In this document: in pieces, positions 38,755 through 48,700 of the stretch
How the letters are laid out: each line of letters starts with the position of its first letter
Numbering within the stretch: position 1 is the stretch's first letter
DNA from: Toxorhynchites rutilus septentrionalis
Lineage: Eukaryota; Arthropoda; Insecta; Diptera; Culicidae
DNA: 64,000 nucleotides
Assembly: GCF_029784135.1 (NCBI RefSeq)
Contig: NC_073746.1
Location: 78,577,704 to 78,641,703, forward strand
Direction of reading: 5' to 3'
The notes under the pieces: generated by a model
Databases searched by the model: none
What the model was told of the DNA's origin: nothing
The model's input: the letters and a program-made list of their open reading frames with translations, nothing else
Made by a program: the position numbers and the translations under genes

Positions 38755-40352
38755 CCTCCCCCCTTAGATTCTCGTCCGTCCTCGGACGATCTTTCGAAAA
38801 GGACGAGACTCGGTAATGGTCCAAATTCTCCTTTTCCAATGGTTTGTTTAAGTTCCGTGGTGGTTCCAACATGGCTTCGAATTTCCAGAGTTGCTCTTTC
38901 CTTCGCTTTGAATCTTCTGTCGATGATATAAATGGTAAAAGAACAGATAATGATTAGCATGAGGAGGACTCCTCCTCCGATGGTTGTTGTCCTTTTTGAA
39001 CGATGCAGGTCTAACTTTATGTCCTGCAGACTGTTAAGGTTTTCCAATTTGAGGTGGTTGATTTCATTATTCTCCTCTGTATAGTTTAATTGTATCAACT
39101 TATTTCCGTATATTGGGAGAAGGTATTCTTCACTATTTCCAAAAGTTACTTGGTTATTGAAGGTGATGTTCATCACTTTGATTGTACAGTTGTTTGTTTC
39201 GATGATTGTCGGGGTGTTGATCAGTCTGGAATTGTTGCATGAATCAGAGATCAATACATTTTTGTTTGTGTCAACAAGTATGACTCCTTTCTTAATTTCT
39301 TCGACACGGATGGGTTGTCTGACGGGTTTTATGATACATTTTGGTGTTTGGTGATTCAGAAGGTTATAGATGCAATCATCTTCGAGAAGGGTTGTAGCTT
39401 CGCAAATGTCGCAAAGTTCGCTTTGTCTGTAAATGATGTCTCCATGCTTTGCCACCAGTTTTACGTCTGTGCTGATTCGTGTACTGTTTATGTTGAGCGT
39501 CTGAATGTTGATCAGGTCGAACTCGTTGTCCCCGAGGATGGGTATTTTCACCAGTATTATAATTTCACCTTGGCTTACAATAACGCTTCCTGAGCTGTAC
39601 TGGAATATTTGATCTAAATAGTCTAGCTTTAGCTTTTGAGCATTGAGTCTGTTGAAAATGTACTTCTTCTCTTCAAATGAAAATAAATTTCTGTTTAAAA
39701 TGTTGAGTTTAGCAAACTCGATTTGTTCTTCAATATTTCCGAGAATCTGAATTATAGAGTCAAGGTTTACAATCATGTTGATATATTCCAAATCTGCTCT
39801 GGTTACCAAAGAATTGTTCCTCTGTTCCACAATCTGTTTATTGATCTTTTTGAGTACGTCTGTTATGTTATTAATTTTGTTTTGTATTTTTTCGTTAATG
39901 ATTATTTGTCTTGATATAGATTTCGATAGTAAATTTTCCTGTTTCTCTAAAGTTCCCAAACTATGGTTTATAATTTCTAAATCGTCATTATCAGGGTTTC
40001 CTGCTATTAATTTTATTGCTGTTCCTAATGCGTTTACTAATGCTCTTTTACTTCTGTGGGAATACAAGCTCATCAATTTACCTTTTGAGTTTTGTATTTT
40101 GAAATCTAAAGTACTTCTTAAGTGGTCTATAACTTTAATATTTCCTGCGATTTTTTCAATGTAATTGATATTATGTTCGATAGAGTGGATATTAATCTTT
40201 TGGATAATTCTCTCGAATCCTATCCTAATCCTGACTTGTTTTAATTTTATGGCAATTATACCATTGTTGTGAGATAGATCTTTAAGTTTTGTGCAATTTA
40301 TTATGACGATGCATGAAAATCTGCAACGAGAGTTAAATAATTGATTTATCGG
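38643..40352 (-). CDS. env: Env: baculovirus-F-like envelope glycoprotein of the element
   Basis: The frame is open from just after the pol stop (40353-40355), in the same frame as pol, to 38643. A probable 3' splice site at 40321 suggests env comes from a spliced RNA, as in gypsy, so the first codons probably come from an upstream exon; no convincing local start is seen. Near 40040 a furin-type RSKR is followed by ALVNALGTAIKL, a fusion-peptide-like stretch. Coiled-coil-like heptads rich in Ile/Asn follow. Near the C-terminus a second RSKR precedes the membrane anchor (GGGVLLMLIIICSFTIYII) and a cytoplasmic tail that runs into the LTR. In the family this protein mediates membrane fusion. Only the section before the furin site is short, about 95 residues. 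No stop or shift interrupts it. Confidence 0.82.
   Translation of the reverse strand, partial: PINQLFNSRCRFSCIVIINCTKLKDLSHNNGIIAIKLKQVRIRIGFERIIQKINIHSIEHNINYIEKIAGNIKVIDHLRSTLDFKIQNSKGKLMSLYSHRSKRALVNALGTAIKLIAGNPDNDDLEIINHSLGTLEKQENLLSKSISRQIIINEKIQNKINNITDVLKKINKQIVEQRNNSLVTRADLEYINMIVNLDSIIQILGNIEEQIEFAKLNILNRNLFSFEEKKYIFNRLNAQKLKLDYLDQIFQYSSGSVIVSQGEIIILVKIPILGDNEFDLINIQTLNINSTRISTDVKLVAKHGDIIYRQSELCDICEATTLLEDDCIYNLLNHQTPKCIIKPVRQPIRVEEIKKGVILVDTNKNVLISDSCNNSRLINTPTIIETNNCTIKVMNITFNNQVTFGNSEEYLLPIYGNKLIQLNYTEENNEINHLKLENLNSLQDIKLDLHRSKRTTTIGGGVLLMLIIICSFTIYIIDRRFKAKERATLEIRSHVGTTTELKQTIGKGEFGPLPSLVLFERSSEDGRESKGGGVTPQPTDQGVPEVKTSAKAQPRPIATDRGVKVTPRV
38755..38766 (-). other. polypurine tract for plus-strand DNA synthesis
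   Basis: On the minus strand TAAGGGGGGAGG lies directly upstream of the 3' LTR, the usual place for the plus-strand primer. Confidence 0.8.
40320..40345 (-). promoter_or_regulatory. probable env splice acceptor
   Basis: On the minus strand a pyrimidine-rich TTATTTAACTCTCGTTGCAG ends at 40321, followed by ATTTTC in the env frame, ten codons after the pol stop. The context matches a 3' splice site and the place where errantivirus env RNAs are joined. The matching donor was not identified. Confidence 0.5.
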
Positions 40353-43300
40353 TTATTTCTTTATTCTATTTTTGTGGATTTTAATATTATTGACGTCTTC
40401 AAATGTTAGTTCGTTGTTGTGTTTAATCGTTGTTATTTTAAACGGATCTTTGTCCTTTGTTAAACGTTGAGAGTTTTTTATGTATTTAATTTCGCCTGGT
40501 TGAAGATCTTCAGGTTTTTCGTTATTCATATTTTGTTGTTCGTATTTATCTTTTCGTCTATTTAGTTCGATTTTAACTGCAGATTGCAGGTTTTTAGATT
40601 TTTCAGATATTTCTTCCATATTCGTAGATCCAGAGTTATTAAAAATCAAATTTCGCGGTTGGGTTTTTATTACTGAGTGGAAACTATTATTGTAAATGTC
40701 GATGGCGATATTTACTTGCTCGTTTAATGTTAAATCTTTAAATTTTGCTTTGTTTGTGCGGAAGGTTTCAATTAAAGTGGAGTGGAAACGTTCCACGATA
40801 CCATTTGAATTGGATCCACTTGCGAGGTGTATCTCTATATTGAGATCATTTAGGAATCCCATAAAGTCTATGGACCTGAAAGATGGCTCTTGGTCACTCA
40901 CTATAGTTTGAGGTCTTCCAAAATTTCGAATGTGTTCGGTTATTGCGGTTTTGATATCAACTATTGTTCTTGTGCTTAATGGAATCGCGTTTGCAAATTT
41001 TGAAAATGAATCAACTATGGTGAGCCACTTTTGACCTTTTAGGAAGAAAATGTCAATGTGGACTCTGTCGAAAGGTTTCTGTCCAAATGTGCTTTTTCTA
41101 ATTAGTTTGGGTGGATTTCTGTCATATTTGGCTTTTTTGCAAATATCACAGGAATCGACATAAATTTTGACCTTTCGATCGAGTTGCGGGAAAAAGTGTG
41201 TTTGTAGAATCTGGTTCCGGTTTTCTTTGATTCCTCTGTGTCCGTATTGGTGAATTCTTCTTATGATCTCGTCTTGCTCGACTTCCATTCTGATGTCCTC
41301 CAACATGGTCTCTGAAATAAATACTTTGTAAATAATATTTGAGGAAAAATGTTTTTTATACGTCTCCTGCACTAGTTGTGCTAATGAGATAGGTACTTTT
41401 ATACAACTCAAACCCTTCGGATTCAGGGTCCGTTTCAACGTTTCAACTATGTCTTCTTCGGTGTATGTTCTTTTTACTATTGTGTGTCTGTGATATTTTG
41501 GAAAAATTTGTTCGTAGGCTGCAAGTTCTACATTTCCTATTTTGAATATGACTTGTGTCCGAAAAACGTTGATAGGTTTCTCAGTATACCGAATAAAGTA
41601 GTCATCACTCGTATCCGCTGAGTGTACTGTCGTTCCGTCACTTTCGTCGTCTGAAGGTTCGTTTCCTCGCTCAGAAGGTTCAACATTTAGGGAAAGCGAT
41701 GATTGCGAGTGTGCGTTCAGGTGTTTTTCTATGTTTACGCGCGACAGCGCGTCGGCGACAACGTTTTGTTTTCCCGGTTTGTAGATTAGTTCGTAATCGA
41801 ATTCCTCTAAAGCCAGCTTTCCTCTAATTATTCTGTGGTTAGCGTTCGTGAAAGAAAATGTTAGTGGTTGGTGGTCGGTGAACATTTTAAACTTTCTACC
41901 ATAGAGGTATGGTCTGAAATGTTTCACTGCCCATACTATCGCGAGAAACTCCTTTTCGGTAGTGGAATATCGTTCTTCCGTTTTATTCAAAGTACGTGAG
42001 GCGTATGCGATGGGTCGGTCGTTACCTGCTGGCCCTTGTGACAACACTGCACCAATAGCGTGGTCACTCGCATCCGTTGTTAGTGAAAATTCTTTGCTAA
42101 AATCAGGGTAAATTAATACCGGGTCGATCGTCAGAAGTTGCTTACACTTTTCGAAGCATGTTACTACTTCTGGTGTAATTTCGAATTCAATATCCTTTCG
42201 GAGAAGTGCTGTTAACGGCTTTACAATTTTTGCGAAATCCTTAATAAATCGCCTGTAGTAGCCAAGCATTCCTAGGAATTGTCTCACTTCTTTTTCGCTT
42301 TTAGGTATTGGCCATTGCCTTATTGCATCAATTTTGTCGCTGTTTGGTCGTACTCCCTCTTCAGAGACTGTATGACCTAAAAATTGCGTTTCTTTCCTAA
42401 AGAACTCGCATTTGTCCAGCTGAATTTTTAGTCTTGCTTCTTTCAATTTTGCGAAGACTTGCGACAAATTTTTCAAGTGCTCTTGAAGCGAGCTGGAGAA
42501 GATGATGATATCGTCCATATAGACGAAACAACATACTCCTACTAAATCTCTCAGAATGCAATCCATGACTCTTTGAAAAGTCGCTGGGGCATTCTTCAAG
42601 CCAAATGGCATACGAGTAAACTCATATTTGCCACCGTTTACGGAAAAAGCAGTTTTTTCTGTATCTTCCTCCGCTAATTGAATTTGGTGGAAGCCAGAAA
42701 CTAAATCGATTGTTGAAAAATATTTCGCCTTTCCTAATTTATCCAGAATATCCGTAATTTCTGGTATAGGGTATTTGTCATTAATTGTTTTCTCGTTTAG
42801 TTTTCGGTAATCGATCACTAAACGGAATTTTTTTCGTCCAGATGCATCGGACTTTTTAGGAACCACCCACACAGGTGACGTGTAAGGCGAGATTGACTCT
42901 TTTATGATTCCGTCTTTCAGCATCTTTTTAACTTGCTCCTGCACCTCGCTTTCGTACACGTAGGGGTACTTATACGATTTGGAGTGTATCGGAATACTGT
43001 CCACGGTGCGTATTTTATGTTTAATTTTATGGGTGAATGATAACTTATCACTTTCCACATATAAAACGTCGTTGTATTTCCTGATCAATTTCCTGAGGGT
43101 ATATTTCTCCTCCTCATTCATATGATCGTCTCTTATGGTGTAATTTTCAGAGTCAACCTTTTTCGGTAGCTCTGTCAGCTCGAATGGGTCAACCTCTGTA
43201 TCCAAGTCATTGCAAAGCTTGATCTCGTTCGAATTGATTTCCATCGATTTTTTTGTATAATTTTGCACTGCTACAAAGGCTGTGTTATTAGCACTTCTGT

Positions 43301-43793
43301 AGAGGCCTGGCAAGATAGAAAATTTTCCGTGAGGCTTTTCTTCCTCTATAAGAAAATCTCCATTTTTCTTGGTTTTCAATTTTATGAACTGATATTCTTG
43401 TTCATTTAAATTGATTTTATGTTTCTCGGGAAATCTCTTTTTCATTGCGAAAGTTTTTCTCCCGATCTTCAATGTATTTTTACTGACGTCGATTTTAGCA
43501 TTTAAATTTCTCAATGACTCGTATCCGATGAGTCCATCGAAAAATTTATGAAATTTGAAAATGAAAAATTTCAGTTTTTTATTTATAAGAAATGGGTCGA
43601 AGGAAGCGGATTTATCGATTGTAAAGGTTCCCTTAATGTTGGTTACTTTTGAAATCGGTTCTGTTTTGCAGTTTTCTATGTTTACATGCTCGGGTGATAT
43701 GTAATTTTTGTTCGCTCCTGTGTCGATCAAAAATTTCATCTCGCCTTTGGATGTTGCAATGGTGATGTAGGGAATAAAGTTATTATCGTTCAT
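40353..43793 (-). CDS. pol: Pol polyprotein: protease, RT, RNase H, integrase
   Basis: A 1146-codon open frame with all domains in gypsy order. The aspartic protease motif LIDTGANKNYIS is at about residues 22-33. RT motifs include STIDLVSGFHQIQL near 365 and VYMDDIIIF near 425. RNase H starts with TTDASDHAIGAVLS near 570. The integrase HHCC zinc module (HQYGHRG ... CDICKKAKY) lies at about 850-885, and its catalytic D,D,E appear in VHIDIFF, VSDQEPSF and NGIVERFHS (about 910-1000). These enzymes mature the particle proteins, copy the RNA into DNA and integrate it. The ATG overlaps the gag stop by one base (TAATG), placing pol in the -1 frame relative to gag, so Pol arises by frameshift or termination-reinitiation. 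No lesion seen. Confidence 0.93.
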   Translation of the reverse strand: MNDNNFIPYITIATSKGEMKFLIDTGANKNYISPEHVNIENCKTEPISKVTNIKGTFTIDKSASFDPFLINKKLKFFIFKFHKFFDGLIGYESLRNLNAKIDVSKNTLKIGRKTFAMKKRFPEKHKINLNEQEYQFIKLKTKKNGDFLIEEEKPHGKFSILPGLYRSANNTAFVAVQNYTKKSMEINSNEIKLCNDLDTEVDPFELTELPKKVDSENYTIRDDHMNEEEKYTLRKLIRKYNDVLYVESDKLSFTHKIKHKIRTVDSIPIHSKSYKYPYVYESEVQEQVKKMLKDGIIKESISPYTSPVWVVPKKSDASGRKKFRLVIDYRKLNEKTINDKYPIPEITDILDKLGKAKYFSTIDLVSGFHQIQLAEEDTEKTAFSVNGGKYEFTRMPFGLKNAPATFQRVMDCILRDLVGVCCFVYMDDIIIFSSSLQEHLKNLSQVFAKLKEARLKIQLDKCEFFRKETQFLGHTVSEEGVRPNSDKIDAIRQWPIPKSEKEVRQFLGMLGYYRRFIKDFAKIVKPLTALLRKDIEFEITPEVVTCFEKCKQLLTIDPVLIYPDFSKEFSLTTDASDHAIGAVLSQGPAGNDRPIAYASRTLNKTEERYSTTEKEFLAIVWAVKHFRPYLYGRKFKMFTDHQPLTFSFTNANHRIIRGKLALEEFDYELIYKPGKQNVVADALSRVNIEKHLNAHSQSSLSLNVEPSERGNEPSDDESDGTTVHSADTSDDYFIRYTEKPINVFRTQVIFKIGNVELAAYEQIFPKYHRHTIVKRTYTEEDIVETLKRTLNPKGLSCIKVPISLAQLVQETYKKHFSSNIIYKVFISETMLEDIRMEVEQDEIIRRIHQYGHRGIKENRNQILQTHFFPQLDRKVKIYVDSCDICKKAKYDRNPPKLIRKSTFGQKPFDRVHIDIFFLKGQKWLTIVDSFSKFANAIPLSTRTIVDIKTAITEHIRNFGRPQTIVSDQEPSFRSIDFMGFLNDLNIEIHLASGSNSNGIVERFHSTLIETFRTNKAKFKDLTLNEQVNIAIDIYNNSFHSVIKTQPRNLIFNNSGSTNMEEISEKSKNLQSAVKIELNRRKDKYEQQNMNNEKPEDLQPGEIKYIKNSQRLTKDKDPFKITTIKHNNELTFEDVNNIKIHKNRIKK

Positions 43794-44947
43794 TATTTTT
43801 CTTTTTGTAGCGCCTCGGCCACGTGAAAATTTAGTTCATCGTTGACGAAATAATCGTCATCTTCCGAATCGAGGACGGATTCGTCCAGCTGTTCCGAAGT
43901 GTCAGGTTCTGTTTGATGATTTTTGCTGTGTTCTGCTGTTTCGTGGCTGTTAACCTCTGCCCGCGATTTCGCTGTCCTCATCGAGACATCGTCATCTGGC
44001 GGTGGAGCTCTAGCTTTGAATTTCGCAGACCCGTATGGTTTTTGATTATGCAAGTTATTGTTAGAATTTGAGGTGGATGGCTTCGCGTTAAAGTGATTGC
44101 CATTACTATTGGGGTTGGGAGACGGTTTCGAATTATGTGAACCGTTACTATTGTTGGATCTGATATTTTTATTTGTGTCAGATGGTTTTTGGTTTAACTT
44201 CTGCCTATATGCAGCGTTGGCATATTGTATGGTGATTGCATACGCTTCCTCCAGACTTTTAGGTCTGTAGCTTCGCACGTGCATAGACAATTCCTCTGTG
44301 AGCCCATCTATGAATCTAGTGAGAGTCATAAGGCTCACTAGATTATTTATTGCTCTTGTAGAGTTGTTATAATCATCCATTGTCGCTGCTGTGGATTTAA
44401 TAGCAGTGTCTATGGTTTTGATTCGGTTGTAGTATTCAGTGATGGATTTTTTTCCTTGGTTTATATAAAACAACGATTGGATATGAGATGTCAAATCTCT
44501 CCTATCGCCGTATGAATTTAGAATAATTTCTTTGATTTCTGCCCAACTGTTCGGGTTGCCGGCAGCAATCAAAATTTCTTTGGCCTCTCCCACGATTTTA
44601 TTCTTTACCGCTCTGACCAATTGGCTGTAGACCGGATCATCTCTGTATCTTTCAAAAAGATGCAGGGTGTTTTCGGCGTCTTCAAGCCATGCGTTTGTTT
44701 CCCGTTTGTTTCCGGAGAATGTTGGTAAATTCTTAATAGGATCCGGAGTTCTAAACTGCATAAACGGATCCTCCGCTTTTGCTTTAAGTGTTCTCAATTG
44801 CCCAATCAGTTCGTTCTGATTGTGAGTTAGGCTCCTTATGTGTTGGAGTAACCCTTGAATTGTTATTTCTTGTTGCGGAATTGGTGCATGATCATCCAAT
44901 TCCGGGGCCAGAAGTTCCGGAGAAATCATTTGCTCCCGCTCGGCCAT
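43793..44947 (-). CDS. gag: Gag structural protein of the element
   Basis: A 384-codon frame starting at ATG 44947, just downstream of the nested LINE array. The central part (about residues 65-255) has the capsid-like PTFSGNKRETNAWLEDAE, QSLFYINQGKKSITEYYNRI and FIDGLTEELSMHVRSYRP, typical of gypsy-group Gag. It is followed by an Asn/Ser-rich, Lys/Arg-containing region (about 255-315) and an acidic tail. No CCHC zinc knuckle is present, as in other errantivirus Gags, where a basic region binds RNA instead. In the family Gag forms the particle. Its stop TAA shares its last A with the pol ATG. Confidence 0.85.
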   Translation of the reverse strand: MAEREQMISPELLAPELDDHAPIPQQEITIQGLLQHIRSLTHNQNELIGQLRTLKAKAEDPFMQFRTPDPIKNLPTFSGNKRETNAWLEDAENTLHLFERYRDDPVYSQLVRAVKNKIVGEAKEILIAAGNPNSWAEIKEIILNSYGDRRDLTSHIQSLFYINQGKKSITEYYNRIKTIDTAIKSTAATMDDYNNSTRAINNLVSLMTLTRFIDGLTEELSMHVRSYRPKSLEEAYAITIQYANAAYRQKLNQKPSDTNKNIRSNNSNGSHNSKPSPNPNSNGNHFNAKPSTSNSNNNLHNQKPYGSAKFKARAPPPDDDVSMRTAKSRAEVNSHETAEHSKNHQTEPDTSEQLDESVLDSEDDDYFVNDELNFHVAEALQKEK

Positions 44948-45003
44948 TTTAATAAATTTGTTTTTTCAAAAGAGTTCATTATCATTCATTATTATTATTT
45001 TTT

Positions 45004-45717
45004 GGCAGACTTATCTCACTTCTTAACTAGGCGAACCTAGCCAGAATTTTCACCTGCCCCCGGGCTTCTGAATGCCAAAGGGGGACTAGGCTCTGCGGAA
45101 TGCACGTATCTGCATGCTCGTGCTGTTTCAGTCCTGACCGAGAAATTGTCGGACAATCGCGCAGGTGCTAAGGATGACCGACTTTTGGATGCCGGCCAAT
45201 TCCTTCTCCATATTCAACACCTTTAGCGCTTCCAGAAGTGTCTTCGGGACAATTCCAGTTCCAGAGAGAACGACTGGAACAATTCTTGGGACCTCCCTTA
45301 GCCCCCACAGTTCCTTGAGCTCCACGGCCAATGGTCGGTACTTGCAGATTTTGCGACCGTGGGTCTCCTCCAGATTCTGGTTCAGTGGAATAGCGACATC
45401 GATGATGGTGACTTTGCGGACGCTCTTGTCGTAAACCATTATATCTGGCCGGTTGTGGTGGATCGAGAGGTCGGTCAGAACAGTGCGATCCCAGTACAGC
45501 TTGAAACGGTCATTTTCCAGGACAGGTGCAGGCAGGTACCGGTAGTTTGGTACGTTGTCTTCCAGTAGAGCACATTGGAGCGCCAGTTGTCGATGAACAA
45601 TACGGGCCACGTTGTTGTGGCGCTCGGTGTAGGCTGCGTTGGCCAAAACGGGACAGCCTCCCATAATGTGCTCTATGTTTTCACCTGGTTGATGGCACAT
45701 CCGGCAAATGTCATCAA
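45004..45717 (-). mobile_element. R4/Dong-like LINE copy 1, 5'-truncated
   Basis: About 714 bases matching the 3' end of the two larger copies, ending at GACTTATCTCACTTC next to a (ATT)n patch. Its 190-codon frame (45128-45700) covers the zinc-finger remnant CHQPGENIEHIMGGC and the whole restriction-like endonuclease (RPDIMVYDKS; TIIDVAIP). One Asp near the RPD motif is Val compared with the other copies. 5' truncation is common for LINEs that stop reverse transcription early. It lies between copy 2 and the gag start. Confidence 0.85.
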
Positions 45718-45737
45718 ATTATGTCCTTTTTTTTTAT

Positions 45738-48700
45738 GGCAGACTTATCTCACTTCTTAACTAGGCGAACCTAGCCAGAATTTTCACCTGCCCCCGGGCT
45801 TCTGAATGCCAAAGGGGGACTAGGCTCTGCGGAATGCACGTATCTGCATGCTCGTGCTGTTTCAGTCCTGACCGAGAAATTGTCGGACAATCGCGCAGGT
45901 GCTAAGGATGACCGACTTTTGGATGCCGGCCAATTCCTTCTCCATATTCAACACCTTTAGCGCTTCCAGAAGTGTCTTCGGGACAATTCCAGTTCCAGAG
46001 AGAACGACTGGAACAATTCTTGGGACCTCCCTTAGCCCCCACAGTTCCTTGAGCTCCACGGCCAATGGTCGGTACTTGCAGATTTTGCGACCGTGGGTCT
46101 CCTCCAGATTCTGGTTCAGTGGAATAGCGACATCGATGATGGTGACTTTGCGGTCGCTCTTGTCGTAAACCATTATATCTGGCCGGTTGTGGTGGATCGA
46201 GAGGTCGGTCAGAACAGTGCGATCCCAGTACAGCTTGAAACGGTCATTTTCCAGGACAGGTGCAGGCAGGTACCGGTAGTTTGGTACGTTGTCTTCCAGT
46301 AGAGCACATTGGAGCGCCAGTTGTCGATGAACAATACGGGCCACGTTGTTGTGGCGCTCGGTGTAGGCTGCGTTGGCCAAAACGGGACAGCCTCCCATAA
46401 TGTGCTCTATGTTTTCACCTGGTTGATGGCACATCCGGCAAATGTCATCAACGTCTTGATGCCAGACGTACCGCCTGCAGTTTCTCGTCGGCATTATCCT
46501 GTCCTGGATGGCTATCATGTCGGCTTCTACTACTGAAGAGAGTTCACCACGCGTTAGCCACAGATTAGATGCGGCCTTGTCGACGTGTGGCCGGTCCAGT
46601 TGATGGGGGTGGGCACCATGCACTGCCTTCTGCTTCCAAGCTGCAATCTTCTCCTCCACTGTCTGCAGATTGCAGTTGAGTTGGTACTCCGCTTGCGCCA
46701 AGTGCAGAGCGCTGTATCCTCTGTCGGCGGCGCAGACAGCCCGGTATAGCGCGTTTTGGTTGGCGCGTTCTGCGAAGTACTCGCGCAGTTGTCGTACCTG
46801 GGCAACACACAGTGCAGATATGTCGACTATTCCAAGTCCCCCTTCTTTGCGTGGCAGTGAAACTCTCTCCAGTGCCGATTGAGGATGGTGCATTCCGGCC
46901 TCTTTAAATGCTTTCCTCATCCTCCTCTCAAGGTCCTCTAGGTCAGTTTTGCTCCATTTGACTACACCAAAACTGAAGGTCAGCAGGGGAACCGCGAATG
47001 TGTTGATCGCGCGTACCTTGTTCCCCGCGTTGAGGAAAGTCCTCAGGACACAGTTCACTCGACTCAAGAACCTGTCTCGCAGCTCCGTCTTGATGTCGGA
47101 GTGGCGAATCCCGGTGAGCTGTCGGAATCCAAGATATTTATAGGATTCGCCACGAACCATGTCTCTTATGAACTCGCCGTCATAGACCTCGTAACCTCCG
47201 GATTCGGTAAGCTGCCCTTTCAGCAGATGGACACAGCGGCACTTGTCGAGGCCGAACTCCATGCAAATGTCCCTGCTTATGTCTTCGACAACCCGGATAG
47301 CTACACCTAGACGCTGACGTGAATCAGCGTAGACCTTGAGATCATCCATGTAGAAGGTATGGGTCACTTCTTCGTGGGCGCCGTCGCCATACCTTATTTT
47401 ATAGCCATGACCGTTTCTATTGAGCGTCCTACTGAGGGGGTTCAATGCCAGACAAAACCAAAGCGGGCTGAAAGAGTCGCCTTGGAATATCCCCCTCTTT
47501 ATCTGCAGCGTTCTAGACTGCAACACATTTTCTCCATCACTGAGGTGCAGAGACGTACTCCACTGCCTCATCGCATGCTGCAGGAACCTAACGACGAAGG
47601 GATCAATTTTGTAGAGCTCCAATACCCGGACGAGAAACGAGTGAGGTATGGAGTCATAAGCCTTCCTGTAATCGATATAGGCCATGCTTAGGTTCCGCTG
47701 GTTATAAACCGCCTGGCCGACTATGGCTGCGTCGATGATGGCCTGGTCTTTGCAGCCATGCGTATTTTTCCTGCATCCTTTCTGCTCTTCTGCGATGATG
47801 TGATGCTGTTCGCAGTGAGCAGAAACTTTGGCGGTAATTATGCTGCTCAGTATTTTGTACAGACTCGATAGGCACGTTATCGGTCTGTACTTTGATGGGT
47901 TCAATGTGTTGCTGTCTTTCGGGAGGAGGAAGGTGACGCCACGGGTGGCGAATTCAGGAAGGTTGTGTGGGTCACGTAGCACCTTGTTGAAGCACTCAGC
48001 TATCTTTGGATGTGCGACGGTCAGCTTCTTGTGCCAGAAGTTCTGAACACCATCGGGGCCCGGTGCTGCCCAGTTCCTCAGGTACCGCGAGGCTTCGCGG
48101 ACATCGTTCTCTCCGACGATGATAGCTGGCATCTCTCCAATTTCACCACAACTCTCCTCCTCCCGTCTTAACCACATTTGCCCGTCGCGATGTTCTACTG
48201 GGGTCTCCCAAATACCAGCCCAGAAGTTCGTCACATCGCTAATATCTGGCAAACCTTCGCGGTAGTCGGGCTTCTCGTCGCTAATGTGGTCGTAGAACGC
48301 TTTCTCGTTATCTCTGAACATCCGATTTTGTTCCTGGCGCTTTGCAGAGTCAGAGTAACGTTTCAGCCGTTTTGTAAGGACGCTCAATTGCTGTACCAGT
48401 GTGTCGAGTTTTTCCGTCAGCTGGTGAGCTCCCAGCTGGCGAAGTTCAGTAGGCCGCACGATCACAGCAACTTGGCGACATAATTTCACCGATCTGCTGC
48501 CTCTTTTGTACGCCATCAGTCTTCCAATTGCGGCGCGCTTGTTTAGGATCCGTTGCTCCAATCTCCTTCGCCATGGAGGCTCACGCCTTTCACGGAGATG
48601 TTGGAGCAGTCCGCCTCTTGGCCTAATACGGTATCCTAAACTTTTGGCGGTCGCCACAGCAGCGCAGTAAACTTTCAGTTGCAGCTCCTCCATGTTCTCA

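Noticed and set aside
39157..40164. Plus-strand frames opposite env and pol
   Set aside because: Antisense to clear env/pol coding sequence and without motifs.
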